NCBI RefSeq assembly: GCF_030268685.1
Contig: NZ_BSRQ01000013.1
Span: 124,001-188,000 of the forward strand
DNA: 64,000 nucleotides
Reading direction: 5' to 3'
Origin: Microtetraspora sp. NBRC 13810
Lineage (GTDB): Bacteria > Actinomycetota > Actinomycetes > Streptosporangiales > Streptosporangiaceae
Below are positions 1 through 8,212 of this stretch, in pieces (position 1 is the stretch's first letter; every line of letters starts with the position of its first letter). The notes beneath the pieces are model-generated. The model saw nothing but the letters and a program-made list of their open reading frames with translations, was not told where the DNA came from and searched no databases. Position numbers and translations under genes: made by a program.

Positions 1-2
1 CC

Positions 3-1082
3 TGGCCGCAGGAGTACCGCCCGCACATCGTGGGCGAGCTGCCCTACGAGCAGATGCTGGCCGCGTACAAGATGTACAAGGTCTTCCTGAACGTCAACTC
101 CGTGCTCGACTCGCCCACCATGTGCGCGCGGCGGGTCTTCGAGCTGTCCGCCTGCGCGACCCCGGTGGTGTCCGGCTGGTCCCGGGCCATTGAGGAGACC
201 TTCGGGCCGCTGATCCCGATCGCCAGGGAGCAGGTGGAGTCCTACAACCAGGTGCTGCACCTGATCAACAGCCCCGAGCTGCGCGCCCGCCTCGGGCACC
301 TCGCCATGCGCGAGGTGTTCGACAAGCACCTCTTCTCGCACCGGGTGGACCAGATCCTGACGTTCCTCGGGCGGCGGCCGGAGTCCCGGCAGCGGTCCAT
401 CTCGGTGGTGCTGCCCACCAACCGCGAGGCGCAGATCGAGCACGCCATCTCGTCGGTGGCCAAGCAGATCCACCGCCCGCTCCAGCTCGTCATGGTGCTG
501 CACGGCCTGGACATCGACCCGGTGGTGGTGGCCGACAAGGCGCGGATGGCCGGCATCGTGGACATCGTCGTACTGCCCGCCGACCCGTCGCTGTCCCTCG
601 GCGCCTGCCTCAACCTGGGCATCGCCGCCGCCGACGGCGAGCTGATCGCCAAGATGGACGACGACAACCTGTACGGCGAGCACTACCTGTCCGACCTGGC
701 CCGCGCCTTCGACTACTCCGAGGCCGAACTCGTCGGCAAGGGCGCCCACTACACGTACTTCGAGGGCACCAACTCCACGATGCTCCGGCTCCCCGGCCTG
801 GAGCACCGCTACGCCCACCTGGTGCAGGGCGGGTCGTTCCTCGGCAAGGCCGACATGTTCCGCAGATACCCGTTCGAGGACGTCACCAGAGGAGAGGACA
901 CCCGCCTGGTGCGCCGCCTCAAGGAGGACGGGGTCAAGATCTACTCTGCCGACCGGTTCAACTTCGTCTACTGGCGCAGCGCGGACACGACCATGCACAC
1001 GTGGCAGGCGGACGACATCAAGCTGACCCGCAACGCCCAGCTCTCCTTCGTCGGCCGCCCGGACGACCACGTGCTCATCTGA
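3..1082 (+). CDS. Glycosyltransferase, 5' end cut off (CgeB-like part plus GT2 domain)
   Basis: The reading frame is open from the window edge, so the start lies upstream; about 359 residues are visible. The first ~115 residues resemble the C-terminal half of a CgeB-type GT-B glycosyltransferase (FELSACATPVVSGW, then AIEETFG). From residue ~130 a GT-A family 2 fold begins (SVVLPTNREAQIEHAISSV) with the metal/nucleotide-sugar acid cluster KMDDDN and a later RGEDT segment. It probably transfers sugars to a cell-surface or secreted acceptor in the cytoplasm; donor and acceptor cannot be told. Its stop overlaps the convergent HxlR gene by 8 bp, so there is no room for a terminator. The two-domain assignment is fairly secure, the substrate unknown. 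Confidence 0.8.
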   Translation, partial: WPQEYRPHIVGELPYEQMLAAYKMYKVFLNVNSVLDSPTMCARRVFELSACATPVVSGWSRAIEETFGPLIPIAREQVESYNQVLHLINSPELRARLGHLAMREVFDKHLFSHRVDQILTFLGRRPESRQRSISVVLPTNREAQIEHAISSVAKQIHRPLQLVMVLHGLDIDPVVVADKARMAGIVDIVVLPADPSLSLGACLNLGIAAADGELIAKMDDDNLYGEHYLSDLARAFDYSEAELVGKGAHYTYFEGTNSTMLRLPGLEHRYAHLVQGGSFLGKADMFRRYPFEDVTRGEDTRLVRRLKEDGVKIYSADRFNFVYWRSADTTMHTWQADDIKLTRNAQLSFVGRPDDHVLI

Positions 1083-1431
1083 CCGCCTCGCCCTCCCCGG
1101 GCAACGGGATCCACCTGTGCGACCAGGTCGTCACGGCCTGGAGCACCGTCTCAAGATCCCGCCCCTTCTCGGTGAGGTGGTATTCGACCTGGACCGGGGT
1201 GGCGGGGATGACCCGGCGCTCGATGATCTCCTCGGCCTCCAGGGTGCGCAGCCGCTGGGCCAGCATGGTGTCACTCAGACCGGGCACGGCCGCCTTGATC
1301 TGGGCGTACCTGTGCCGGCCGGTGAACAGCACATGCAGGATGGCGCCGGTCCAGCGGGTGCCGATCAGCTCGATCGCGGCATGGAACCGCACGCACACGG
1401 GATGTGTCTCGCTCAGGGGGAACCCGCTCAC
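1075..1431 (-). CDS. HxlR-family transcriptional regulator
   Basis: 118-residue winged-helix protein of normal HxlR length. The sequence carries the family landmarks: Cys near the N-terminus (HPVCVRF), ELIGTRWTGAILHVLF, the recognition region GLSDTMLAQRLRTLEAEEII and the wing RRVIPATPVQVEYHLT. The start is GTG at 1431 with GAGGAG a few bases upstream; this RBS overlaps the stop of the FMN reductase gene just upstream, so the two are translationally coupled. HxlR proteins often sense aldehydes, quinones or other electrophiles through the Cys; here the natural target is the preceding oxidoreductase gene. Effector is unknown. Confidence 0.88.
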   Translation of the reverse strand: MSGFPLSETHPVCVRFHAAIELIGTRWTGAILHVLFTGRHRYAQIKAAVPGLSDTMLAQRLRTLEAEEIIERRVIPATPVQVEYHLTEKGRDLETVLQAVTTWSHRWIPLPGEGEAVR

Positions 1432-1435
1432 TCCC

Positions 1436-2005
1436 TCACTCCTCGCGCAGCCGCCGCAGGGCGTCGCTCACCCGGACCAGCTCGTCCAGCATCGCCTTGG
1501 CGGACGTGGTCGCCATGTCGTCGGGCACCATGTTGCCGTCGTCGTCGAGGTACTGGCGGACGAAGGGCAGGTAGACCGCCTCGAAGAGCGGGGTCATCTT
1601 CAGCGTGGTGACGACCTGCTTGATCATCTGTACCGCGCGGGTGCCGGCCGCGACCCCGCCGTAGCCGACCATGCCGACCGGCTTGTACCGCCACTCGTTG
1701 TGCAGGTAGTCGATCGCGTTCTTCAGCTCGGCGTTGTAACCGTAGTTGTACTCCGGCATGACGAAGATGAACGCGTCAGCCTCGGCGATCTTGGCGCTCC
1801 AGTCACGGGTGTGCCGGTGGGTGTACTGAGCGAGCCTCGGGTGGTGGGGCTCGTTCATGAACGGCAGGTTCACCTCGGCGAGATCGACCAGCTCGATGTC
1901 GTCGAAGCCGCCGTGCTCCCGCACTTCCTTCAGGATCCACTTGCCGACCGACAGCCCCACCCGGCCCGGCCGGGTACTGGCAACGATGATCTTCAACTTG
2001 GCCAC
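1436..2005 (-). CDS. NAD(P)H-dependent FMN reductase (flavodoxin-like fold)
   Basis: 189 residues, the usual size of the NADPH-dependent FMN reductase/quinone reductase family. The FMN phosphate loop is visible at the N-terminus (VASTRPGRVGLSVGKW), followed by the MPEYNYGYNAELKNAIDYL segment that contacts the flavin ring and GYGGVAAGTRAV. It would reduce FMN or quinones in the cytosol. First gene of a two-gene operon with the HxlR regulator (4-bp gap). A paralogue with about the same architecture lies at 43436-43999 next to a MarR gene. Start is ATG at 2005, preceded by GAGGTAG. Confidence 0.9.
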   Translation of the reverse strand: MAKLKIIVASTRPGRVGLSVGKWILKEVREHGGFDDIELVDLAEVNLPFMNEPHHPRLAQYTHRHTRDWSAKIAEADAFIFVMPEYNYGYNAELKNAIDYLHNEWRYKPVGMVGYGGVAAGTRAVQMIKQVVTTLKMTPLFEAVYLPFVRQYLDDDGNMVPDDMATTSAKAMLDELVRVSDALRRLREE

Positions 2006-2095
2006 TGCGCCTACCTCCTCGCTACACGCACGCCCCCGTCTCCCCGAGGCCGCCGCCGCAGCGTACTACAAGAATCCTTAGCAGCTCACTATTCC

Positions 2096-2218
2096 TTAGC
2101 TGAACGTTTCCTCAGCGAGCGGCCCCTGGCCGAGCGGCCTTGGCTGAACGGCCCTTAGTTGAACGGCTTCTTCGCTGAGCGGCCCTTCGCCGAACGGCCC
2201 TTCGCTGAGCGGCGGATT
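2096..2218. repeat. Imperfect 15-bp repeat tract
   Basis: The gene-free stretch 2006-2563 starts with a degenerate array whose unit approximates GCTGAACGGCCCTTC, repeated about eight times with drift. Every frame reads as low-complexity peptide on both strands, so I treat it as a non-coding minisatellite. It sits immediately upstream of the FMN reductase operon, where the promoter must also be. Confidence 0.6.
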
Positions 2219-2315
2219 CTTGATCGTGCGGCGGATTCCTGGCTGGGCGGCGAGGTCGGCATACGCTCCGCGACGGGCGACGCGCGACACGCAACGGTTC
2301 GGCGGCTTGGCGGGG

Positions 2316-2420
2316 TTGTGGCTTGGCGGGTTGTGGCTTGGCGGGTTGTGGCTTGGCGGGTTGTGGCTTGGCGGGTTGTGGCTTGGCGGGTTGTGGCTTG
2401 GCGGGTTGTGGCTTGGCGGG
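2316..2420. repeat. Seven perfect tandem copies of a 15-bp unit
   Basis: The unit TTGTGGCTTGGCGGG occurs seven times head to tail without a single mismatch, with a degenerate half copy before it. There is no spacer, so it is not a CRISPR. Identity between copies points to recent expansion. All six frames give pentapeptide-like low complexity, but none has a ribosome binding site or a non-repetitive domain. Confidence 0.9.
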
Positions 2421-2563
2421 CCGAAGCGCCGGTGCCGGAGTCCCCCTGACTCCTCCCACACCCGGCGCTTCGGCACCGCCTCCCAGAAATATGCGCGACC
2501 CCCGCCCGGACAACCAGAGGCCCGCCGAGCCTGGGAGTGGAACGGCCAGGCTCCCACCGGCCC

Positions 2564-3406
2564 TCAGTGCTCGTCGTGAATCCAGATCGGCTGCCAGTCG
2601 GCCAGCTCGTGGTACCTGCGCAGCTCGGCGACCCCGCACACGGATCCGGTCCAGGACGCGTACGGCGGGCGGGCGGCGTCGAACTCCCGCTGCCTGAAGG
2701 TGAACCTGGTCACGCCGCCGGTCTCGGCCACCTCCCAGACGGTCGTGCCGCCCGGCCCCCAGTCGATCGAGATCCGGTGGCCGGGCTCCAGCTCGACGAT
2801 CTTCGCCGCGTGCGGGTTGTCGAAGCCGCCCACGGCGTACCGCCCGCCGACGTACGGCTCGATCGCGATCGGGTAGCCGAACCAGCGGCTCACCTTCTCC
2901 CCGTCGATCAGCGAGTCGAACACCTCGCCCGCCGGAGCCGCGATGGACACCTCACCACCCAGGTCGGCGGAGGTGTAGTCGATCCGGCCGGTGATCTCCC
3001 GCCCTTCGACGTGGTCGATCAGGTTGGCGATGGCCAGCGACCAGAAGGTCTGCAGGACGCCCCGGATGCTGGCCCCGGTGATGACGTCGTTGAAGTCGAA
3101 GTGCGACTGGGAGAGCGTGATGACGGTGGCGCCGCCGGCCTCCTCGTCGAGGCCGATCTCTGTGGTGGTCTCCACGCCGTCCAGCAGCCAGGCGAAGCTC
3201 AGCGACCGGTCGTCGGCGTGCAGCAGCCGCTGGTGCGGGGCGTCCCCCTCCAGGGTGTACCGCCCCCAGAACTCGAACCGCCCCGGCAGCTCGACCTCGG
3301 CGTACTCGGCGAACCAGGCACGCAGCGCGGCCGGCTCGGTGAGCGCCTGGAAGACCTCCTTGAGCGGGGCCTGAACACGGGCACGCATGATCAACGGCTC
3401 GGACAT
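2564..3406 (-). CDS. Tandem SRPBCC (AHSA1-like) protein
   Basis: 280 residues holding two START-like SRPBCC domains: residues ~5-140 (QAPLKEVFQALTEPAALRAWF, then VELPGRFEFWGRY) and ~150-275 (IAAPAGEVFDSLIDGEKVSRWFGYP, VGGRYAVGGF, TRFTFRQREF). Members bind hydrophobic ligands or act as Hsp90-activator-like proteins; no enzymatic function can be assigned. In actinobacteria such genes usually sit beside an ArsR regulator, but none is adjacent here. ATG at 3406 is preceded by AAGGAGAAACCCG. A doubled domain is less common than the single form. Confidence 0.85.
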   Translation of the reverse strand: MSEPLIMRARVQAPLKEVFQALTEPAALRAWFAEYAEVELPGRFEFWGRYTLEGDAPHQRLLHADDRSLSFAWLLDGVETTTEIGLDEEAGGATVITLSQSHFDFNDVITGASIRGVLQTFWSLAIANLIDHVEGREITGRIDYTSADLGGEVSIAAPAGEVFDSLIDGEKVSRWFGYPIAIEPYVGGRYAVGGFDNPHAAKIVELEPGHRISIDWGPGGTTVWEVAETGGVTRFTFRQREFDAARPPYASWTGSVCGVAELRRYHELADWQPIWIHDEH

Positions 3407-3547
3407 CGGGTTTCTCCTTGCGATCGGCGACGGGGGGTGCGAGGGCTTGTCCCTCGGTCCGCCGCTGGCTCGTCCCTGACTGCCAAAATCAGTTTGTACG
3501 TAAAAACTGCCTTTGTCAATGGGGTGCGACGGAGCTTGCCCCCAGGG

Positions 3548-3740
3548 GTCTGAGCACTAGGTGGGAGGCGTCCCGGGACCCAAGCGGTGGCCGGACGCGT
3601 CTCGGGGCCTGAGTGCTTGGCCGGACCTCCTGGACCCGAGCGGCGTCCGGAGGCGGCCCGGGATCTGAGTGCTTCGTCGAAGGCAACCCCGAGGACTGAG
3701 TGCTTGGTCGGAGACGACCCGGAACCTGAGTCCGTATGCT
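3548..3740. repeat. Degenerate repeats around CTGAGTGCTTGG
   Basis: The region 3407-3748 between divergent genes has no ORF worth calling. It contains about five copies of a CTGAGYGCTTGGYCGGA-like motif (near 3549, 3609, 3666, 3698 and 3728) with irregular spacing. Its 3' end runs into the predicted promoter of the LysE gene. Confidence 0.5.
3735..3740 (+). promoter_or_regulatory. Possible -10 element (TATGCT) of the LysE gene
   Basis: TATGCT fits the actinobacterial TANNNT -10 pattern and lies 8 bp before the ATG at 3749. No Shine-Dalgarno sequence is visible, so the mRNA would be leaderless or nearly so. Confidence 0.4.
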
Positions 3741-3748
3741 GATCGTTC

Positions 3749-4555
3749 ATGGGGATTACGAGTACGGTGTGGTCGTTTGCGCTGGTTGTTGGGCTACTGA
3801 CCCTCACCCCGGGGCTGGACACCGCGATCATCCTGCGTACGGCCGCGCTCGGTCACCGCCGCCAGGTGTGGGGCGTCGTGCTGGGCATCCAGACGGGCAC
3901 ACTGGCCTGGGGCACCCTGACCTCGCTCGGCATCACCGCCCTGCTGGCCGCCTCCCACCTCGCCTACGAGACGCTGCGCCTGGCCGGCGCCGCCTACCTC
4001 CTGTGGCTGGGCATCCACATGCTCTGGACCACCTGGCACAAACCCGCCACCTCCCCCGCCACCACCTCCCCGGACGCTCCCCCGGCCACCACCTCCCCGG
4101 ACGCTCCCCCGGCCACCACCTCCCCGGACGCTCTCCTGTCCACCGCCTCCCCAGAGGCGCACGCAGCCGCCACCTCCCCGGAGGCGCACCCGGCCGCCGC
4201 CTCCCCCGGCGCCGCCCCCCAGGAGTACGCAGCCGGGGCCGTCCCCGGCGTGGCGGGCGGGTTTCTCGCCGGGTGGCGGCGCGGGACGCTCACGAACCTG
4301 CTCAATCCCAAGGTGGGCGTCTTCTACGTGGCCGTGCTGCCGCAGTTCATCCCGGCCGGCGCCCCGCATCTCGCCAGCGGCGTCCTGCTGACCTGCGTAC
4401 ACATCCTGCTCGGGGTGCTGTGGTCGGCGGCGCTGATCGGCTTCGCCCGTGCCCTGCGCGGCATGCTGCGCCGCCCCGCCGCCCGCCGCCTGCTCGACCG
4501 CGTCACCGGCACCGTCATCGCCGCCTTCGGCCTGCGCCTGGCCTTCGGCGACTGA
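3749..4555 (+). CDS. LysE/RhtB-family amino-acid exporter with repeat-expanded loop
   Basis: 268 residues; LysE/RhtB proteins are usually ~205-215. The N-terminal transmembrane segments are typical (LTLTPGLDTAIILRTAALGHRRQVWGVVLG, abbreviated here to its hallmark TPGLDTAIILRTA), as is the second half (NLLNPKVGVFYVAVLPQF). Between TM3 and TM4 sits an insertion of ~55 residues made of six 9-residue units such as ATTSPDAPP, encoded by a 27-bp minisatellite (4058-4219). The loop is predicted cytoplasmic, so the expansion may be tolerated. Role: efflux of amino acids or analogues; substrate unknown. ATG at 3749 gives the conserved start. Confidence 0.88.
   Translation: MGITSTVWSFALVVGLLTLTPGLDTAIILRTAALGHRRQVWGVVLGIQTGTLAWGTLTSLGITALLAASHLAYETLRLAGAAYLLWLGIHMLWTTWHKPATSPATTSPDAPPATTSPDAPPATTSPDALLSTASPEAHAAATSPEAHPAAASPGAAPQEYAAGAVPGVAGGFLAGWRRGTLTNLLNPKVGVFYVAVLPQFIPAGAPHLASGVLLTCVHILLGVLWSAALIGFARALRGMLRRPAARRLLDRVTGTVIAAFGLRLAFGD
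4058..4219 (+). repeat. 27-bp minisatellite inside the LysE gene
   Basis: Six head-to-tail 27-bp units; units 1 and 2 are identical, unit 3 differs at two bases, and units 4-6 drift further. Each encodes nine residues (ATTSPDAPP, ATTSPDAPP, ATTSPDALL, STASPEAHA, AATSPEAHP, AAASPGAAP). The multiple of three keeps the transporter in frame. Confidence 0.9.
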
Positions 4556-4599
4556 CCTGGCCCGCAGGAGCGGCGCGCGGCTAGCCGTCGGCGGCCATC

Positions 4600-4930
4600 C
4601 GCCCACGCTGGTTCGCCGGTGACCGCCTCGTCAGCGCGGCCTGTCGGCGGCGGTCGGTCACGACGGCCCGTGGCGACGGCCCGTGGCGACGGCCTGTGGC
4701 GACGGCCTGTGGCGGCGGTGGGTCGCGACGGTTCTGCCGATGGCGGTCCCCATGGTGACGGTCCCCGTAGTGGCGGTCCCCGTGGTGGCCGTTCTGGCGG
4801 TGGCCGTTCTGGCGGTTCGGTGGTGGCGATGGCGGCGGTGGCGGTTTCGGTGGTGGCAGCGACCAATGGCGGCAGCGGCCGGTGGTGGTGGTTTCGGTGG
4901 TGGCGGTTTTGTCGGTGGGGGTGCGTAGCC
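4600..4930. repeat. Low-complexity GGCGACGGCC / GGTGGCGG tract
   Basis: The gene-free stretch 4556-4964 is filled with simple imperfect repeats, first of GTGGCGACGGCC type and then of GGCGGTGGCCGTTCT and GGTTTCGGTGGTGG type. Long open frames on both strands are only low-complexity Gly/Arg/Val strings. I see no gene in it. Confidence 0.65.
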
Positions 4931-4964
4931 TTCCGGTATTCGTCAGCGGACCGAGGGAGTCACG

Positions 4965-5234
4965 TTGATCATTGTGTCTGGGAGGCTCTACGTGGAGCCT
5001 GACGCCCGTGACCGATATCTGGCCGAGTGCCTTGGCGTGATCAAGCTGGCCCGGGTCGCCCCCGGCTGTCTCGACTTCGCACTGTCCGCCGATCCGATCG
5101 AGCCCGGCCGGATCAACGTCTACGAGCACTGGGAGTCCCAGGCAGACCTGGAGCGATTCCGCGGCTCCGGCCCCGACGACGACACTTCGGCACAGATCCT
5201 CGACGCCCAGGTGGCCGAACACCACATCGCCTGA
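4965..5234 (+). CDS. Antibiotic biosynthesis monooxygenase (ABM) domain protein
   Basis: 89 residues, the size of a single YgiN-type ABM domain (dimeric ferredoxin-like barrel). Visible hallmarks are the N-terminal strand GRLYVEPDARDRYLAECLGV, then APGCLDFALSADP and INVYEHWESQADLERFRGS. Such proteins are cofactor-free quinol monooxygenases or small-molecule-binding proteins. Start is TTG at 4965, supported by GGGAG just upstream. It stands alone; downstream lies transposon debris. Confidence 0.85.
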   Translation: MIIVSGRLYVEPDARDRYLAECLGVIKLARVAPGCLDFALSADPIEPGRINVYEHWESQADLERFRGSGPDDDTSAQILDAQVAEHHIA

Positions 5235-5329
5235 CCACCACCCGACGACTCGGATACCGAGTGCCGCCGGTGTCGGTGACGGTGGCACTTGTCAGTGACG
5301 GTGGCACTTGTCGGTGGCGGTGTCAGTTG

Positions 5330-5644
5330 CCTCCGGCAGGTGAGGATGAGGATCTGGCGTGGCGGGCGGAGCTGACGAACCGGTTCGCCTCGGTGCGCGG
5401 GTTCGTCGAGCTGCTGGCCGACACGATCCCCTGGGGCGGCGCCGACGCCGGTGTCCCGGTGATCGCGGCATTGCGGGGTCTGCCTCGCGTGCTCGCCTAC
5501 GGCGAGCACGCCGGGGTGCAGCACATCGAGGCGCACAAAGATATGGTGGCGGGGTCGTGGCGGCGGCTGGTGTATGACAACCCCGAGCCCGACATGAACC
5601 GCCATCTGGAGCTGGAGGCGGCCCCTGCCGGGCTGGCTGAGTGA
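5330..5644 (+). pseudogene. Tn3-family transposase remnant
   Basis: About 100 residues match an internal stretch of large Tn3-family transposases: DEDLAWRAELTNRFASVRGF, then VIAALRGLPRVLAYGE and MVAGSWRRLVYDNPEP. A complete enzyme is ~1000 residues, and neither the N-terminal DNA-binding part nor the C-terminal DDE domain is present. The upstream part of the frame reads through unrelated sequence and no start is credible. It marks the left side of the metal-resistance island (5.7-8.2 kb). Assignment rests on recognised family phrases, so moderate certainty. Confidence 0.6.
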
Positions 5645-5707
5645 AGACCTGAACGGTTTCCGTCAGGTCGGCCGCATCGGCTTCGAGGCGTCCCGTGCGC
5701 ATCCAGG

Positions 5708-6103
5708 TCAGGAGGCGGTGCGTACGGTCACGGCGGAGGCCTGATCGCCGACCGGATGGTCGGTCTGATGGTCGGCCTGGTCACCGCTGTCGATGTGGTC
5801 GGCGTGGTAGAGGCCTTCGGCGAGCAGGCGGCGCACGTGCTCGTCGGCCGCGCTGTAGTAGACGAAGGTGCCCTCCCGGCGGCCCTTGACCAGCCCGGCC
5901 AGGCGCAGCTTGGCCAGGTGCTGGCTGACCGTGGTGGGGGCGGCGTCGGCGAGTTCGGCCAGGCACGCGACGTTGGACTCCCCCTGCAGCAACGCCCACA
6001 AGATCTTGATGCGGGTGGGGTCGGACAGCAGCCGGAACGACTCGGCGGCCAGGTGCACCTGTTCCTCGTTCGGCATGTCGAAATCGGTCAGCGAGGTGTG
6101 CAT
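5708..6103 (-). CDS. ArsR/SmtB-family metal sensor, KmtR/NmtR-like
   Basis: 131 residues. Winged helix with DPTRIKILWALLQGESNV, recognition helix APTTVSQHLAKLRLAGLVKG and wing RREGTFVYYSA. After the core helix alpha5 (EHVRRLLAEGLYHADHID) there is a His/Asp-rich tail (HADHIDSGDQADHQTDHP). This alpha5 plus C-terminal arrangement is what mycobacterial KmtR and NmtR use to bind Ni/Co; no alpha3 CxC motif is seen. It is divergent from the P1B4 ATPase gene and should repress it and itself until metal binds. Start ATG at 6103. Confidence 0.88.
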   Translation of the reverse strand: MHTSLTDFDMPNEEQVHLAAESFRLLSDPTRIKILWALLQGESNVACLAELADAAPTTVSQHLAKLRLAGLVKGRREGTFVYYSAADEHVRRLLAEGLYHADHIDSGDQADHQTDHPVGDQASAVTVRTAS

Positions 6104-6130
6104 GGGGTCATCGTATCCCCGAATCTCGCT

Positions 6131-6169
6131 ATTTGCATACCTTCGCGTATACGCATATACGATGCTTCG
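6131..6169 (+). promoter_or_regulatory. Metal-regulated promoter/operator between ArsR and ATPase genes
   Basis: An AT-rich island in GC-rich DNA. TTGCAT (6133-6138) and TACGAT (6158-6163) could be -35 and -10, 19 bp apart, placing the transcript start at or next to the GTG at 6170. Between them lies the near-palindrome GTATACGCATATAC, a plausible ArsR-family operator. Promoter calls are by eye. Confidence 0.5.
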
Positions 6170-8212
6170 GTGATAACGGACTTGGGAGCGGCTGCCCCAC
6201 CGCCCGCAGCGACGTTCGGGCCGGCCGCCTGGTGGCGCTCCGGCGCCGGCTCGCTGATGGAGGTGCGCTGGGCGATCGCGGCCACCGCGCTGTTCGCCGC
6301 CGGCGGCGCCGCCCAGCTGGCCGGCGCGCCGCCGTGGCTGTGGTGGACGCTGTACCTGGCCTGCTACGCCGCCGGCGGCTGGGAACCCGGGTTGGCCGGG
6401 CTGAAAGCGCTGCGCGAGCGCACGCTGGACGTCGATCTACTGATGGTCGCCGCGGCGATCGGCGCAGCGGCGATCGGGCAGGTCTTCGACGGCGCGCTGC
6501 TGATCGTCATCTTCGCCACCTCCGGCGCGCTGGAGGCCGTGGCCACCAAACGCACCGAGGACTCCGTGCGCGGCCTATTGGACCTGGCCCCCGACCAGGC
6601 CACCCGCATCGACGACAGCGGCACCGAGAAGGTCGTGGCCGCCGCCGACCTGCAAGTCGGCGACGTCATCTTGGTCCGGCCGGGCGAACGCATCGGCGCC
6701 GACGGTCAGGTGATCGCCGGGGTCAGCGACGTCGACCAATCCTCCATCACCGGCGAGAGCCTGCCGGTGGACAAGCAGACCGGCGACGAGGTGTTCGCCG
6801 GCACGGTGAACGGCACCGGCGCGCTGCGCGTGCACGTCACCCGGCCGGCGTCGGAGACGGTGATCGCCCGGATCGTGGCGATGGTCGAGCAGGCCAGCGC
6901 CACCAAGGCGCGCACCCAGCTGTTCATCGAGAAGGTCGAGCAGCGCTACTCCGTGGTGATGGTCGCCGCCACCCTGGCCCTGTTCGCGCTGCCCCTGCTG
7001 TGGGGCACGCCGGTGCAGGACAGTCTGCTGCGGGCGATGACGTTCATGATCGTGGCCTCGCCGTGCGCGGTGGTGCTGGCCACCATGCCGCCGCTGCTGG
7101 CCGCCATCGCCACCGCCGGCCGCAACGGCGTGCTGGTCAAATCCGCCGTGGTGATGGAACACCTGGCCGACGTCACCTGTGTCGGCTTCGACAAGACCGG
7201 CACCCTGACCGAAGGCCGCCCGCACCTGGTCCACCTGCGCGCCCTGCCCAACCCGGGGGGCGACCGGAGTAGCGACACCGAGGGCCGGGCTGGAACGGAG
7301 GCGGACCGGCTGCTCACGCTCGCGGCCGCGGCCGAGCAGGGCTCAGAACATCCGCTGGGCCGCGCCATCCTCGCCGCCGCCCACGACCAGGGGCTGCCGC
7401 TATCCGCCGCCACCGGCTTCGCCACCCTGCCCGGGCGAGGCGTGCGCGCCCACGTCGACGGCCATCTGGTCGAGATCGGCAGCCCCGCCCACCTGCTGGA
7501 CCAGACCGTACCCAGTGACGCGGGTGGCGCGGCGCAGGCCCGCGCGGTGGTGGCCGACCTCGAGGACGACGGGCACACCGCCGTGCTCATGCTCCTGGAC
7601 GGCCGCCCCGCCGCGGTGCTCGGCCTGGCCGACCGCCTGCGCCCCGACGCGGCGCAGGCGGTCACGCAGCTGACCACCCTGACCGGCACCACCCCCGTCC
7701 TGCTGACCGGCGACAACCCCCGCGCGGCGGCCCGGGTGGCCGGCCAGGCCGGCATCACCGACGTACGGGCCGGCCTGCTGCCCGAGGACAAGGTGAACGC
7801 CGTACGCGAACTGCAGCAGCAGGCGCGGGTGGCGCTGGTCGGCGACGGCGTCAACGACGCCCCCGCCCTGGCCACCGCCCACGCCGGCATCGCCATGGGC
7901 CGCGCCGGCGCCGACCTCACCCTCGACACCGCCGACGCGGTCATCACCCGCGACGAACTGGCCACCATCCCCGCCGTGCTCGCCCTGGCCAGGCGCGCCC
8001 GCCGCCTGGTCATCGCCAACCTGGTCATCGCCGGCACCTTCATCGCCGTACTGGTCGCCTGGGACCTGCTCGGCGACCTGCCGCTGCCGCTCGGCGTGGC
8101 CGGCCACGAGGGCTCCACCGTCATCGTCGGCCTCAACGGGCTGCGCCTGCTGCGCAACGCAGCCTGGCAGCGCGCCGCCGCCCTTCCCGCGACAGCAAGG
8201 AAACCCCGATGA
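6170..8212 (+). CDS. ctpD: P1B4-type heavy-metal ATPase (CtpD-like; Co/Ni/Fe/Zn efflux)
   Basis: 680 residues from GTG 6170. P-type ATPase signatures: TGES at 194-197 (actuator), DKTGTLT with the phosphorylated Asp at 341, GDGVNDAP at 558-565. The membrane site has SPC at 297-299 instead of CPC and HEGST at 646-650, which define the P1B4 subgroup, known for Co2+, Ni2+, Fe2+ or Zn2+ export. No N-terminal Cys-rich metal-binding domain, as usual in this subgroup. Longer upstream reading is rejected because it runs antisense through the ArsR gene. Expected in the plasma membrane, controlled by the divergent sensor. Confidence 0.92.
   Translation: MITDLGAAAPPPAATFGPAAWWRSGAGSLMEVRWAIAATALFAAGGAAQLAGAPPWLWWTLYLACYAAGGWEPGLAGLKALRERTLDVDLLMVAAAIGAAAIGQVFDGALLIVIFATSGALEAVATKRTEDSVRGLLDLAPDQATRIDDSGTEKVVAAADLQVGDVILVRPGERIGADGQVIAGVSDVDQSSITGESLPVDKQTGDEVFAGTVNGTGALRVHVTRPASETVIARIVAMVEQASATKARTQLFIEKVEQRYSVVMVAATLALFALPLLWGTPVQDSLLRAMTFMIVASPCAVVLATMPPLLAAIATAGRNGVLVKSAVVMEHLADVTCVGFDKTGTLTEGRPHLVHLRALPNPGGDRSSDTEGRAGTEADRLLTLAAAAEQGSEHPLGRAILAAAHDQGLPLSAATGFATLPGRGVRAHVDGHLVEIGSPAHLLDQTVPSDAGGAAQARAVVADLEDDGHTAVLMLLDGRPAAVLGLADRLRPDAAQAVTQLTTLTGTTPVLLTGDNPRAAARVAGQAGITDVRAGLLPEDKVNAVRELQQQARVALVGDGVNDAPALATAHAGIAMGRAGADLTLDTADAVITRDELATIPAVLALARRARRLVIANLVIAGTFIAVLVAWDLLGDLPLPLGVAGHEGSTVIVGLNGLRLLRNAAWQRAAALPATARKPR

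Noticed and set aside
1001-2158. 385-codon plus-strand frame across the HxlR/FMN reductase genes
   Set aside because: It is the antisense of two well-supported genes and ends in the repeat tract.
2316-2420. CRISPR array
   Set aside because: The 15-bp units are directly adjacent with no spacers, and there are no cas genes.
2096-2639. Pentapeptide-repeat-like proteins on both strands
   Set aside because: All frames across the 15-bp arrays stay open because the unit is a multiple of three. No RBS, no flanking non-repetitive domain, and the pattern does not match the A(D/N)LXX pentapeptide fold.
4619-5002. Gly/Arg/Val-rich protein
   Set aside because: Only simple-sequence translation, no supported start, and equally long frames on the other strand.
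5756-6169. N-terminal extension of the metal ATPase by ~138 residues
   Set aside because: It is antisense to the ArsR gene and runs through its promoter; relatives of this P1B4 type begin close to GTG 6170.
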